A DNA stretch of 32,492 nucleotides from the NCBI GenBank assembly GCA_030593565.1, contig JAUVGW010000013.1, positions 1 to 32,492 of the forward strand. Direction: 5' to 3'. The stretch comes from Phycisphaerae bacterium. GTDB taxonomy: Bacteria; Planctomycetota; Phycisphaerae; UBA1845; UTPLA1. The notes beneath the pieces are model-generated. The model saw only the letters and a list, made by a program, of their open reading frames with translations, made no database searches and was not told the DNA's origin. Made by a program: the position numbers and the translations under genes. This document shows, piece by piece, positions 18,601-26,595 of the stretch (position 1 is the stretch's first letter; each line of letters begins with the position of its first letter).

Positions 18601-18759
18601 GTTGGCGGAGATCTGAATCAGCGCGGTGCGCTGGCTGACCATCGTACTGAGGCGACCCTGCAACCGGATCAGCGGTTGCTGATGAACTGACATCAGGGCG
18701 TCAATGAGATCCGAAATGGGCAGGCCGGAAACCAGGCCGGTACTCGATATCGTTGACAT
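15640..18759 (-). CDS. fliD: Flagellar filament capping protein FliD, enlarged with internal repeats
   Basis: N-term MSTISSTGLVSGLPISDLIDALMSVHQQPLIRLQGRLSTMVSQRTAL; C-term RLADVGITLTGGSSLSFDEDAFRKAWEENPAAVAELF; several Flagellin_IN-like LNGGxGV...ITDRxG repeats; ~1039 aa from ATG 18759. Confidence 0.92.
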   Translation of the reverse strand: MSTISSTGLVSGLPISDLIDALMSVHQQPLIRLQGRLSTMVSQRTALIQISANLLSIQNIASRLATASTFDQTATTSSDESILLATSSTGASPGQYTFTVRNLAAAHQVISSGFATQDSTLVGAGTFTIETSAALLNRSTALSALNGGDGVGAGHIRITDRAGNGAEIDLRSVSTIQDVVSAINSQSSADVLARVEGDHLVLEDQTGLTSGDLVVAEVGNGTTAADLGLLVSHVDGVITGGDLVALAFDTRLDDINDGNGVNALKAQKDFRITLADGTALEYDLSARLSVEYRDNGDGTFTDLSTPLSVLNGGAGVSLGVISVTNRAGEQVEIDLSAAETIRDVTTAAGWAEADMTVTVSGSHLVITDNSTGDGSMLIEDTDGTTASALGIDTSASSGTLTGDDIFFVETIGDVVRLINAHADNTTGSGVKVMASISTTKPGLTLTDVTSGGGTFTVEGLNGSDAAEDLGIAGSVAGNTIESRRLLAGLDTTLLRSLNGGSGVTQLGDLQLTDRNGDVAVVNLSSAETLADVIAAINAAPTDITASVSASSLGIQLTDSSGGTGSLVIADLGGSTVAADLNIAFDGTEDKVASGNLQRQYVSAASRLSTFGANGVPAGKFRITDSTGAAAVVDLTQGNEVTLQDVIDEINSRPIGVVASINATGDGLLLEDSAGGTGVLTVAEEGGTTAQALGILGSASDGKTFIDGTFETRLTIDSGDTLTDVIDKIRESGARVNAAIINDGSGSKPYRLSLTSLNSGISGGMAIDAGATGLDFATLTNARDAKVLFGSPDAEAPLVLTSSTNTLSDAIAGVRLDLVSAADEPVTITVSRDTDTIVSDLSGFVAAFNAAVSSIDNLTRYDTETETRAVLTGDATARRARQRLIGLVNRTIDGLPPTMNRLADVGITLTGGSSLSFDEDAFRKAWEENPAAVAELFTHEVTDDEDETTVTGFGGVIDGGIAGLIEATTGVIPIREQAMQTSEKMLNNRIEQLSKLLEGRRARLMAQFNAMEMVIAQLQSQQTALAGIMSLSITQTGSAS

Positions 18760-18882
18760 CGCACATGGCTCCGTCGCGAGGCCGCTCCACCACACAAAAT
18801 GGGGACAGGCCGCTCTATCGTCGTGCCCACCCCTCCATTCGAGACGTGGACCGAGATGAAGAACCTAGTCCCTTTTCTTCAG

Positions 18883-19092
18883 TCAATGCTGATGAGCCTG
18901 CTTGACACCGCTGAAGGCCGATCGACTCTCCAAGCCATACGCGGACTTGTGACCGGCGCCCGCGCCATCCGACGCCTGGTTGTCGTCGCCATCCACGGGC
19001 ACGACGCGGAACCGCTTGTGACCGTCCACGTAGCAGGTCAGGACGACGCCACGTTTGTGGCACGATTCCTTATCTAGTGTACGCGCCGACAT
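18883..19092 (-). CDS. Short hypothetical ORF between flagellin and fliD
   Basis: MSARTLDKESCHKRGVVLTCYVDGHKRFRVVPVDGDDNQ; only ORF support. Confidence 0.3.
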   Translation of the reverse strand: MSARTLDKESCHKRGVVLTCYVDGHKRFRVVPVDGDDNQASDGAGAGHKSAYGLESRSAFSGVKQAHQH

Positions 19093-19325
19093 CGGATACC
19101 TCCAAACGGCGATACCGTTCACACACCGAGCCACTGGGGCACGAGCGGGACCCAACTGTTATCGGAAGATTCGGGAGGGAACTTGGGAGCCGCCGATGGG
19201 CGTCACCGGCCCCTCCAGCAGTCCACCGATGGTGCCGCGCCTGGCCACATCGTCATCAGACGACTGCCCGCGTTCTCAGCCCTGGGAGGCCCGCCGACGC
19301 CTTAGAAGCTGTTTCAGAATCCCAT

Positions 19326-19377
19326 GTGGCACCGGCGTCTCGCCGGTGGGGTCACAGGCGGGACGCCTGTGCCACAG
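19326..19377. repeat. GTGG-headed inverted pair downstream of flagellin
   Basis: GTGGCACCGGCGTCTCGCCGGTG ... CACAGGCGGGACGCCTGTGCCACAG. Confidence 0.9.
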
Positions 19378-19397
19378 TTCTGTAACAGTATCTCAGC

Positions 19398-20861
19398 CTA
19401 TCCCAGTAGCGACAGGACGATCTGCGGCGATTGGTTCGCGATGCCCAACATTTGTGTCGTGGACTGCATCATGATCTGGGCTCGCGTCAGCTTCGACACC
19501 TCCACCGCATAATCCGTGTCCCTGATGGTCGACTCGGATGCCGTGACGTTCTCGACGGCCGTTCGCAGACTGTTCAGGTTGGTCTCAACCTGGTTGGCCT
19601 GGAATCCACCGAGGCGACCGCTGAGCGTGGCGATCTGCGAGATCGCCGCGGCCACGATCAACTCCGCACCGGGAAGATTATCCTTGTTGTTAATCTCGGC
19701 GGCGCCACCTGATCCGAGCGTGTTCAAGTAGCCGCTCGTGCTGTTGCCAAGATTGGATGTCGTGATCGCCGGGATGCCGATGCTGACGAGACCGTCGGTG
19801 TTGACCTGCGGCCCGATCTGAAAATCGGCGCCGCCGCCGGTGATCGTGAACGTATCAGAGCCGATGGTCGTTCCGAAGGCCTGTGTCAATTCGGCGAGGA
19901 CATCCAAGCCGTTGCTTCGGATCTTCGCGACGAGGCCATCGACGTTGGCGGATTGGCCATTGAACGTCACGCCCGCGTCTCGCCCTGCGTCCTCGATGTC
20001 GCTTTGATCACCTTGCACAACGGTGAAGGTGCCACTGATCGCCCGCACGGAGACGAACTCGTTGCTGCCGAAACCCGAGCTGTTGAAGGCCATCCCGCCC
20101 GCGCTGAACGTGGCGGTGACGCCGGTCAGGCTCGCGGCAGCCGCGACCGCGGTCGCGATGGCTGACGCGGCCGTGCCTTCGGCGAACGTGAAGATTTCCG
20201 AACCCAAACGCCCGCGGACCTCGATGCCTGCGGCGTTGCCCGTCCCCAGAACGGCGTTGCCGGCGCCGTTGGCCGACAGACCACTGCCGCCGCCCACGCC
20301 GATGGTGATGTTCGCCGTCTGGGCCGACTGCGTCACTTGCACCGTCACCGCCTGAGTCGAGCCCGCGAATACGCGTGCGCCGAAGATCTGGAGCCGCGCC
20401 AGGTTCGTTGCATCCTGACCGCTGATGTTGTAGCCGAGACCCCCATTCAGGAGCTTCTTGCCGTTGAACTGCGTGGAGTTGGCGACCCGGTTGATGCTCT
20501 CGAGGAGAGAATCGACCTGCAACTGGTTTGCCGTGATCTCGTCATCGGACAATGCCCCCGAGTTCGCCGACCTGTCCACCAGTTCCTTGATATCGAGCAA
20601 CATGCTCGAGACCTCGGCGAGGGCGGCGTCCGCCGTGGAGATCACGTTGATCGCGCGTTCAGAGTTGGATATCGCCGTCGTCAGACCACGAATCTCTGCG
20701 CGCAGGGATTCAGACGCAATCAAGCCCGCCGGGTCATCGGCCCCCCTATTGATGCGGAGGCCGGAGCTGAGGCGCTCCAGTCTGAGATTCAGGTCGTTCT
20801 GATTGCTGATCAGGTTCCGAATGGCCTGAATGGACGAGACATTTGTATTGATGCGACTCAT
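19398..20861 (-). CDS. fliC: Flagellin
   Basis: MSRINTNVSSIQAIRNLISNQNDLNLRLERLSSGLRINRGADDPAGLIASESLRAEIRG and C-term ESTIRDTDYAVEVSKLTRAQIMMQSTTQMLGIANQSPQIVLSLLG. Confidence 0.97.
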   Translation of the reverse strand: MSRINTNVSSIQAIRNLISNQNDLNLRLERLSSGLRINRGADDPAGLIASESLRAEIRGLTTAISNSERAINVISTADAALAEVSSMLLDIKELVDRSANSGALSDDEITANQLQVDSLLESINRVANSTQFNGKKLLNGGLGYNISGQDATNLARLQIFGARVFAGSTQAVTVQVTQSAQTANITIGVGGGSGLSANGAGNAVLGTGNAAGIEVRGRLGSEIFTFAEGTAASAIATAVAAAASLTGVTATFSAGGMAFNSSGFGSNEFVSVRAISGTFTVVQGDQSDIEDAGRDAGVTFNGQSANVDGLVAKIRSNGLDVLAELTQAFGTTIGSDTFTITGGGADFQIGPQVNTDGLVSIGIPAITTSNLGNSTSGYLNTLGSGGAAEINNKDNLPGAELIVAAAISQIATLSGRLGGFQANQVETNLNSLRTAVENVTASESTIRDTDYAVEVSKLTRAQIMMQSTTQMLGIANQSPQIVLSLLG

Positions 20862-20934
20862 GGATTCCTCCCTGAACGCCCACGCTCATTTTCCCGCGAA
20901 GCGTGGATAAGCACACCACCGTGTGTGCTCCTCT

Positions 20935-20961
20935 TTATCGGTTTCACCCGTCACAACTTGA
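20935..20961 (-). promoter_or_regulatory. Sigma-28 (FliA)-type promoter upstream of flagellin
   Basis: Minus strand TCAAGTTG-N11-ACCGATAA versus consensus TAAAGTTT-N11-GCCGATAA; ~74 nt upstream of the flagellin ATG. Confidence 0.75.
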
Positions 20962-21452
20962 AGGATGAATAGCCGAATCCGAAAACAACCGTCACCCCTC
21001 CTTATTGACGCCGTTGTTTCCGGGTCTCCTCCGTCTCGCGGCGGCGGTCACATGGTTTCGCCGCTGGATGACGCGATCCGGAAGTCTCGCGCGATGGTTT
21101 CTCGCGTCTGACCGTCGTCTCTATCGGGCGGGTTATATGGTGACTTTCATTAAGCTCCGGGAATAAGCAGCCGCGCCCCGATACGATGCAGAGACCCCAG
21201 AATCACCCCGAACGCCCCATAAACACGAAGCTCGCAGGAGATCGTTGACCACATGCCCAAGAACAAAGACCTTATTGGACGTCCGGGATAGCGTCACCCC
21301 TCAAGAAGGAAGCTTCGTGCAAATCACGCTAAAAAAGGAAACAACAAATGAAGAATGGAAGCGGAAGATACAGTCCGGTCAGTAGAAAGGAACCGGCTGC
21401 TATTCACCATTCGTCCCTCGCTATTCGCCATTCCCGGCCCTGCCGGGCATGG

Positions 21453-22289
21453 CTACCCCCGGCGCAGGCGAAGCACGGCATGACCTTTCAGTTTAGAAAC
21501 CGGCTGATCTTGTTGGGAGCCGGCAAGAAGGGCGTCGATCTGCGTAAGCCGACTCGCTTCGATCGCGAGATCGGAATCAATCGATGATTTCTCGGATGCA
21601 CAAACGTTCTCGGCCGCCACCTCCAACGCGCGAAGCAGTGGATCAACCGCCTCACTGGAAAACGCCGACAGCTCCTCGCGGCAACGCATCACTTCCGCAA
21701 CCGCTGCACGGACCACCGCATGCGCCACGGCGTGACCAACGCGACCAAGCGATCTTGTCCCGCCTGTCACCGCCGACGAGAGGAATCCCACACGCGAACT
21801 GCCGAGCCGGCTCGGCTCCAGCGATCCAAGCCGAAATGTATGCGTGCAACCGTGTTCGACGTCGGGGAGCGAAGTCGCCCACGCCCCTTTGAGCAGTTCG
21901 TAACCGTCGTGCCGTGTCGCGTCGATGATCCGATCGATCGCATTGACCGCTGCGTCGACCGCCGCTTGGCCCGTATCCAGCTCCTTCGGCGACCGCCGCC
22001 GCGCGCGCCGCCCGCCAGGCCTCAATAGATCCGCTAATGCCTCCAAACACGCGGTGATTTCGCCCATGGCGGACTCGGCGTACGTCGCGGCCTCCGCGGC
22101 TCCGCGCGCAGCGCGAGCAAGTGCGCCATGCTCGAAATCCGGCCTCGGTCGATGCGCGGCTGCGGAAACGTCCTCGCCGCGTTGAACACGGAGAACCGCC
22201 GAACCGCCCCCTCCGCCTTTCGGCGCCCTACGCGGCGGACGAACGCGACCGGCCAATAATGTCGGGATATTCGAGCGTTTGCGACTCAA
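21453..22289 (-). CDS. Divergent short flagellin homologue
   Basis: N-part LRVQRGEDVSAAA aligns by eye with LRINRGADDPAGL; ELDTGQAAVDAAVNAIDRIIDATRHDGYELLKG resembles the flagellin QVDSLLESINRVANSTQFNGKKLLNG; C-part LRALEVAAENVCASEKSSIDSDLAIEASRLTQIDALL resembles LRTAVENVTASESTIRDTDYAVEVSKLTRAQIMM. Confidence 0.7.
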   Translation of the reverse strand: MSRKRSNIPTLLAGRVRPPRRAPKGGGGGSAVLRVQRGEDVSAAAHRPRPDFEHGALARAARGAAEAATYAESAMGEITACLEALADLLRPGGRRARRRSPKELDTGQAAVDAAVNAIDRIIDATRHDGYELLKGAWATSLPDVEHGCTHTFRLGSLEPSRLGSSRVGFLSSAVTGGTRSLGRVGHAVAHAVVRAAVAEVMRCREELSAFSSEAVDPLLRALEVAAENVCASEKSSIDSDLAIEASRLTQIDALLAGSQQDQPVSKLKGHAVLRLRRG

Positions 22290-22351
22290 CGATCTATCGC
22301 CTCACGTCGGCTGGTTCGCGCGTTTTGCCGTCGGGCGCCGCCATCGCGCTG

Positions 22352-23542
22352 CTATGCGGGTGTCGCGACCGTCACCGGCCGCTTCAGGACCCACGGTACA
22401 ACCGAGACCAACGGCATATCCGGAAACCGGTCCCTCAAATTGTCGTGAAGATCCTCCGCGACGCCCGGCGACAATGTCCCCACGACGATCCCGTCCACCG
22501 TCTCCGGATCAAACCGATCCTCACACAGAACAGACAGGCCGTGCCACAGCCCGACATTCACATTTTGGTCGTAAATGGCATCGATGCGGATGCTAGCGGA
22601 CCGCAACACGCTGATCAACTGCTCACAGCCTTTCCCCCGCCGCCAGATCGCGACGTTGCGCACGCGATGGTTATCGGCCCACTCCGACAGCACCTGACGC
22701 ACATCGCCCAGACCAAACAAGCTCTCAAACTGATCATTCGTCAGCGGTCGTCGCCAAGACGCGACCGCCGCGACACCCGCGCGTCCCTCGTCCAGCCCCA
22801 CGAAGTAGCCGTCCAGGGCGTTTTCCTTCTCCGCCACCCGGCGATAACGCTCGACAGTCTCCGCAATCAGATCGTCGAGACCCTCCGCCGGCGCATAGCG
22901 ATGCCACAGACGAAAGTTGTTCCGCACGAGCAGCCGTAGCATCCGGTTGTTGTCGCGATTCGCCGTGACCCTGCGGTGCCACACGAGCAGGTCCCCATGC
23001 GGCTCGACACGCCAGCCGCGCTGCCACAAGCGGCAACACAGATCGTACTCCTCGACGTAATAATCGAAATCGATCGGGAAGCCCCCTGCTTCCAGAAACG
23101 CCTCGCGACGAATCGCGCCGCCGCAGTTGAAGAAGACGCCGGGCAGCCCCCCGGCGTCGTGGCGATGCGGCACATCCGCCAGGCGCACGCGGCACGCCGC
23201 CGCGCCGAGATCAGGACGACGGTCGAACAAGGCAACGATCCCGTCCACCGTCCCGTCAGCGGGCCAGCTATCATCATCCAGCATCAACAGCGTCCGACCG
23301 CGCGCCGCCACGGCACCCACATTCCGTGCCGCCGCGCCATGGTTCGCCCCAAGTTCGATCCAGCGGACATCCGGGTGCTTCTCGCGCAACTCGACCGTCC
23401 CGTCGGTCGAACCATTGTCCACCACGATGACCTCATATCGTCGATCCGGCAAAGACTCGATCGATGTCAAGGTCTCCGCCAGCACCTCGCGACGGTTGTA
23501 CGTCGGAATGATCAAGCTGCAATCACAAGATGTGTCGTCCAT
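22352..23542 (-). CDS. Glycosyltransferase family 2 with a C-terminal Rossmann-like domain
   Basis: CSLIIPTYNRREVLAETLTSIESLPDRRYEVIVVDNGSTDGT, LLMLDDDSWP, FDYYVEEYDLCCRLWQRGWRV. Confidence 0.9.
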   Translation of the reverse strand: MDDTSCDCSLIIPTYNRREVLAETLTSIESLPDRRYEVIVVDNGSTDGTVELREKHPDVRWIELGANHGAAARNVGAVAARGRTLLMLDDDSWPADGTVDGIVALFDRRPDLGAAACRVRLADVPHRHDAGGLPGVFFNCGGAIRREAFLEAGGFPIDFDYYVEEYDLCCRLWQRGWRVEPHGDLLVWHRRVTANRDNNRMLRLLVRNNFRLWHRYAPAEGLDDLIAETVERYRRVAEKENALDGYFVGLDEGRAGVAAVASWRRPLTNDQFESLFGLGDVRQVLSEWADNHRVRNVAIWRRGKGCEQLISVLRSASIRIDAIYDQNVNVGLWHGLSVLCEDRFDPETVDGIVVGTLSPGVAEDLHDNLRDRFPDMPLVSVVPWVLKRPVTVATPA

Positions 23543-23632
23543 GTTCTAACCATCCGTCATCATCGTTCATCGTCATCGTCCGTCATCAACACCGATTCCG
23601 AGTCCCTCGCAGAAGCGGAGTACGTGTGTCGC

Positions 23633-23782
23633 GGGGTGGCATGGGTAAGCTCTGCCGCCTACGGCGGCGCTTACCCGTGTTTCTCCCCACAGGCTCGACA
23701 CGGGCCAACCAGTTCGGCTTCGCCTCACGGTCTGCCCTTTTCGCAAGGCTCAAAGGCCAGCCAAGTTGGCCCATGCCACCCC
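23633..23782. repeat. 150-bp element bounded by 13-bp inverted repeats with nested hairpins
   Basis: GGGGTGGCATGGG at 23633 and CCCATGCCACCCC at 23770-23782; nested GGGTAAGC..GCCGCC-TAC-GGCGGC..GCTTACCC. Confidence 0.8.
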
Positions 23783-23882
23783 AGTCGCACGCTAGCCCCC
23801 AGCGGAAGCGGGGGGTTAACGCGCCAATTGACAAACCTACGAATCCCTCGCTCCCGCGAGGGGCTATCAGCACGTGGCAAAA

Positions 23883-23965
23883 CTGTGGCACCGACGCCAA
23901 CGCCGGTGGTCTTCACGGGGAGCATCGGCGTCTCGCCGGTGATCCTCACGGTCAGGAACGGCGTT
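23883..23965. repeat. GTGG-type palindromes, degenerate compound
   Basis: CTGTGGCACCGACGCCAACGCCGGTGGTCTTCACGGGGAGCATCGGCGTCTCGCCGGTGATCCTCACGGTCAGGAACGGCG. Confidence 0.75.
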
Positions 23966-23974
23966 TCCGAACCG

Positions 23975-25594
23975 TCACGCCCCGGAAAGCAGGGCTTGGC
24001 GAGCCGCGGACCGCCCGCCGGTGTCCACGTCGTCACCCAATTCCACTCTGCGCGGCAGCCACCGGTGCAGCCGCTCACGCCGAACAGCCTGTGGTCCCAG
24101 TACGCCGATCTGCAGCGCCGCCACCACCGCGGCCAGGTAGGCCGACTGCATCAGCGTCGCCCCACCGGCCAACGACAACGCCGCTACCGTCAGGATGGAT
24201 TCGCCACAGCCCAGCCGGTCCACAACACCGTCCGCCAACGACGGCAGGTGCTCGCTGCACAACCGTGCGTTCCATGCCTGTGATCCACGGTCATGCGAGT
24301 GGCGATCGAACGTCACCAGCCCGCGCTTGCCCAACGTCACGAGCATCTGAATCGCCTGGGTCTGCTGCAACATCTGATAAGCAAGCGCCGACAGACCGCC
24401 GCCGAAATCATTCACGGCCACACGAAGCCTGCGTTCGGAACAACAAAGCAAGTCGAAGTCACGCAATGCCGCAAGGTTGCCCTGCGGCCCCGCGGACCCG
24501 CCGGCGATCACCGGCACGCGATGCCTGAACGGCGTACCAAGCCGACGCAGAAGGCCCGGCGTGATCATGCCGAGACCGCAATCGTAAATCACGGCTGCGT
24601 CGGCGCCCGTCGCCTCGGCCGCCAGCAGGTCCGCCACGCCGCGCTCACCCACTGAATCAAGCGGATAGATGCAGGCGCGGTTCACCTTGAACAACTTGTG
24701 CTCATCAACCAGGAACCGCGTCTTGACGGCCAACTCCGGGCGCTGTCGCACGGCTTGAACCTGAACGCCGCCGTCGGTCAATTCCCGCATCGCCCAGGCC
24801 GATAACTGATCATCTCCCAGGCTTGTCACCAATACGGGTTCGGCGCCCAAGGCCGCAAGCTGTGCGGCCACGATCGCAGCCCCGCCCAGATGATCTTTCT
24901 CGTCCAACTCGTCGAGCGACATCATCGGCGACTCACTGGCGATGTTTGTCGTGTCGCATAGGACATAACGCTCCACCACGACGTCACCCAGGACGAGGAT
25001 GCGCTTCCCCTCTACCCGGTCCAGAAGACCCATCAGACTTCCCAGCGTGATGTCGTGGCGCCGGCACACCGCCCGCAGTCGCTCAAGCCCCAGGTCGTCC
25101 GCGCGGGACATCCCTTCCGCGAGCCGACTCGAGCTGAACACCACCTGTCCGCTCGAAAAAAGCACCCGACCGCCGCCGGATTCGACAACCTCGCGCTCCG
25201 CAAGAAACCGCGGATCATCGCTCGTCGCGTATTCATGGCCCTTAACGTATACATCAGGACGGACAGCCCGCAGCAAGGCACATGCCGTCGCGCTCGGGTC
25301 GATCACCACGTAGTCCACGAATTCCAGCGCCGCCAGATTCTCGGCCCGAAGCTCCTCGGGAATGTACGGTCGCTGAGCGCCCTTATCGATCGCGGCGTCA
25401 CCCGTGATGGAAACAACCAGCACATCTCCCTGCGAACGGGCGAATTCCAGGTACCGAATATGACCGGGATGCACGATATCGAAACAACCGTGACACTGAA
25501 CGACTGTCCTCGGCGTCGCTCCCGATCCGCGCAGGTCGCTGACGACTCGTTTGAGTCGATCGACGCTGAGAATCTTGCGATGGTAATCGCTCAC
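23975..25594 (-). CDS. HldE-like bifunctional protein in reversed order: N-terminal nucleotidyltransferase (RfaE2-like), C-terminal PfkB-fold kinase domain
   Basis: N-term HGCFDIVHPGHIRYLEFARSQGDVLVVSITGDAAIDKG; C-term ILVLGDVVVERYVLCDT...GGAAIVAAQLAALGAEPVLVTSLGDD...VVDRLGCGESILTVAALSLAGG. Confidence 0.88.
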   Translation of the reverse strand: MSDYHRKILSVDRLKRVVSDLRGSGATPRTVVQCHGCFDIVHPGHIRYLEFARSQGDVLVVSITGDAAIDKGAQRPYIPEELRAENLAALEFVDYVVIDPSATACALLRAVRPDVYVKGHEYATSDDPRFLAEREVVESGGGRVLFSSGQVVFSSSRLAEGMSRADDLGLERLRAVCRRHDITLGSLMGLLDRVEGKRILVLGDVVVERYVLCDTTNIASESPMMSLDELDEKDHLGGAAIVAAQLAALGAEPVLVTSLGDDQLSAWAMRELTDGGVQVQAVRQRPELAVKTRFLVDEHKLFKVNRACIYPLDSVGERGVADLLAAEATGADAAVIYDCGLGMITPGLLRRLGTPFRHRVPVIAGGSAGPQGNLAALRDFDLLCCSERRLRVAVNDFGGGLSALAYQMLQQTQAIQMLVTLGKRGLVTFDRHSHDRGSQAWNARLCSEHLPSLADGVVDRLGCGESILTVAALSLAGGATLMQSAYLAAVVAALQIGVLGPQAVRRERLHRWLPRRVELGDDVDTGGRSAARQALLSGA

Positions 25595-25611
25595 GGAAAC
25601 AGCCTTCAGAT

Positions 25612-25637
25612 GTAGCGTCGGCCCCCTGCGGCCGACG
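25612..25637 (+). repeat. GTAG-headed palindrome
   Basis: GTAG CGTCGGCC-CCCTGC-GGCCGACG. Confidence 0.8.
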
Positions 25638-25742
25638 AGAATGTCGTGACACCGCCCCTCATTGGCATTTCATCTTTCATCCTTCTCCCTTCTCCCCCGC
25701 GCTCCCCTTCGGGTCGCAGCTAAACGTCGCGATGCAGCATAT

Positions 25743-25814
25743 TTCGACTTTCGACTTTCGGCTTTCAGCTTTCGACTTTCGACTTTCGACTTTCACCTTT
25801 CGACTTTCGACTTC
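25743..25814. repeat. Degenerate heptamer tandem repeat (TTTCGAC)n
   Basis: TTTCGACTTTCGACTTTCGGCTTTCAGCTTTCGACTTTCGACTTTCGACTTTCACCTTTCGACTTTCGAC. Confidence 0.92.
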
Positions 25815-25842
25815 ATCCTTCCTTCCGCCCCCGCCGCCACCA

Positions 25843-26595
25843 TCAGTCATCCAGGTTCAGGACCATTCTGACGCTCGTCAGCACACCGCGGACCACCAAC
25901 GTGATCATCAGGAGCAGCAGCAGCCAACCCACGGTCAGTGACAGCAACGGCCACGCCCGCTCGATGATTCCCGGCATCTGAGCCGAAATGGAGCCCACGA
26001 TCCACGCGATGACCCCCAGCGTCACAATCGCGCCGAGGTGTCCGCGGAAGTTGCCCGGCAGCGGCGCCATCCGCACGGTCAGGCAGATCATCAAATACGC
26101 AAACAGGATCACCCGCCATTGCGGCGTCTCGGCGGTCTGCACCGCGTTGAGCGTCCCCTCGGCGAGCGTGATGAGCCCGCGAAGCTGCCCCCAGAACGCC
26201 GCCAATGTCCCAGGCAGTTCGGTCGCGATCAGATCCTGGGGAACCTTGACCACCACCGGCATGCCCAGCTTGGCGATGGCGAGGTAGATCAGGGCTCCCA
26301 GGGCGACCATTGGCAGCAATGCGACGAGCACGGGACCGATAATGGGTAATTTCGGCTGCGGATCGGCGTCTGTGGCAGGTCCGCCACTGTCATCGTCCTT
26401 CATCAAGGCCGTGTGATTGACCGTCGCGCCCGTCACCAGCAGCCCGAGGATCCGCCCCAGTTGGGCGATCAGGGTACCGGGCAGCAAGACGGCGTTGACG
26501 GTTTTCGGCTTCGTGATGCCGCTCCACACATGGTGGACCGCCCAGGCCAACAACACAACCACCACCAACCAGATCGAAGCCGTCGCGTAGATCAT
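25843..26595 (-). CDS. Multi-pass membrane protein, function unknown
   Basis: Start MIYATASIWLVVVVLLAWAVHHVW at 26595; several TM helices (VLVALLPMVALGALIYLAI, LGAIVTLGVIAWIVGSI, LLSLTVGWLLLLLMITLVV). Confidence 0.7.
   Translation of the reverse strand: MIYATASIWLVVVVLLAWAVHHVWSGITKPKTVNAVLLPGTLIAQLGRILGLLVTGATVNHTALMKDDDSGGPATDADPQPKLPIIGPVLVALLPMVALGALIYLAIAKLGMPVVVKVPQDLIATELPGTLAAFWGQLRGLITLAEGTLNAVQTAETPQWRVILFAYLMICLTVRMAPLPGNFRGHLGAIVTLGVIAWIVGSISAQMPGIIERAWPLLSLTVGWLLLLLMITLVVRGVLTSVRMVLNLDD

Noticed and set aside
23725-24078. ORF containing GSETPFLTVRITGETPMLPVKTTG
   Set aside because: Open frame produced by the GTGG palindrome family and the adjacent KRQRG-type repeat in intergenic DNA
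22121-24283. Long plus-strand ORFs opposite the GT2 and HldE-like genes
   Set aside because: Shadow ORFs; real frames are on the minus strand with conserved motifs
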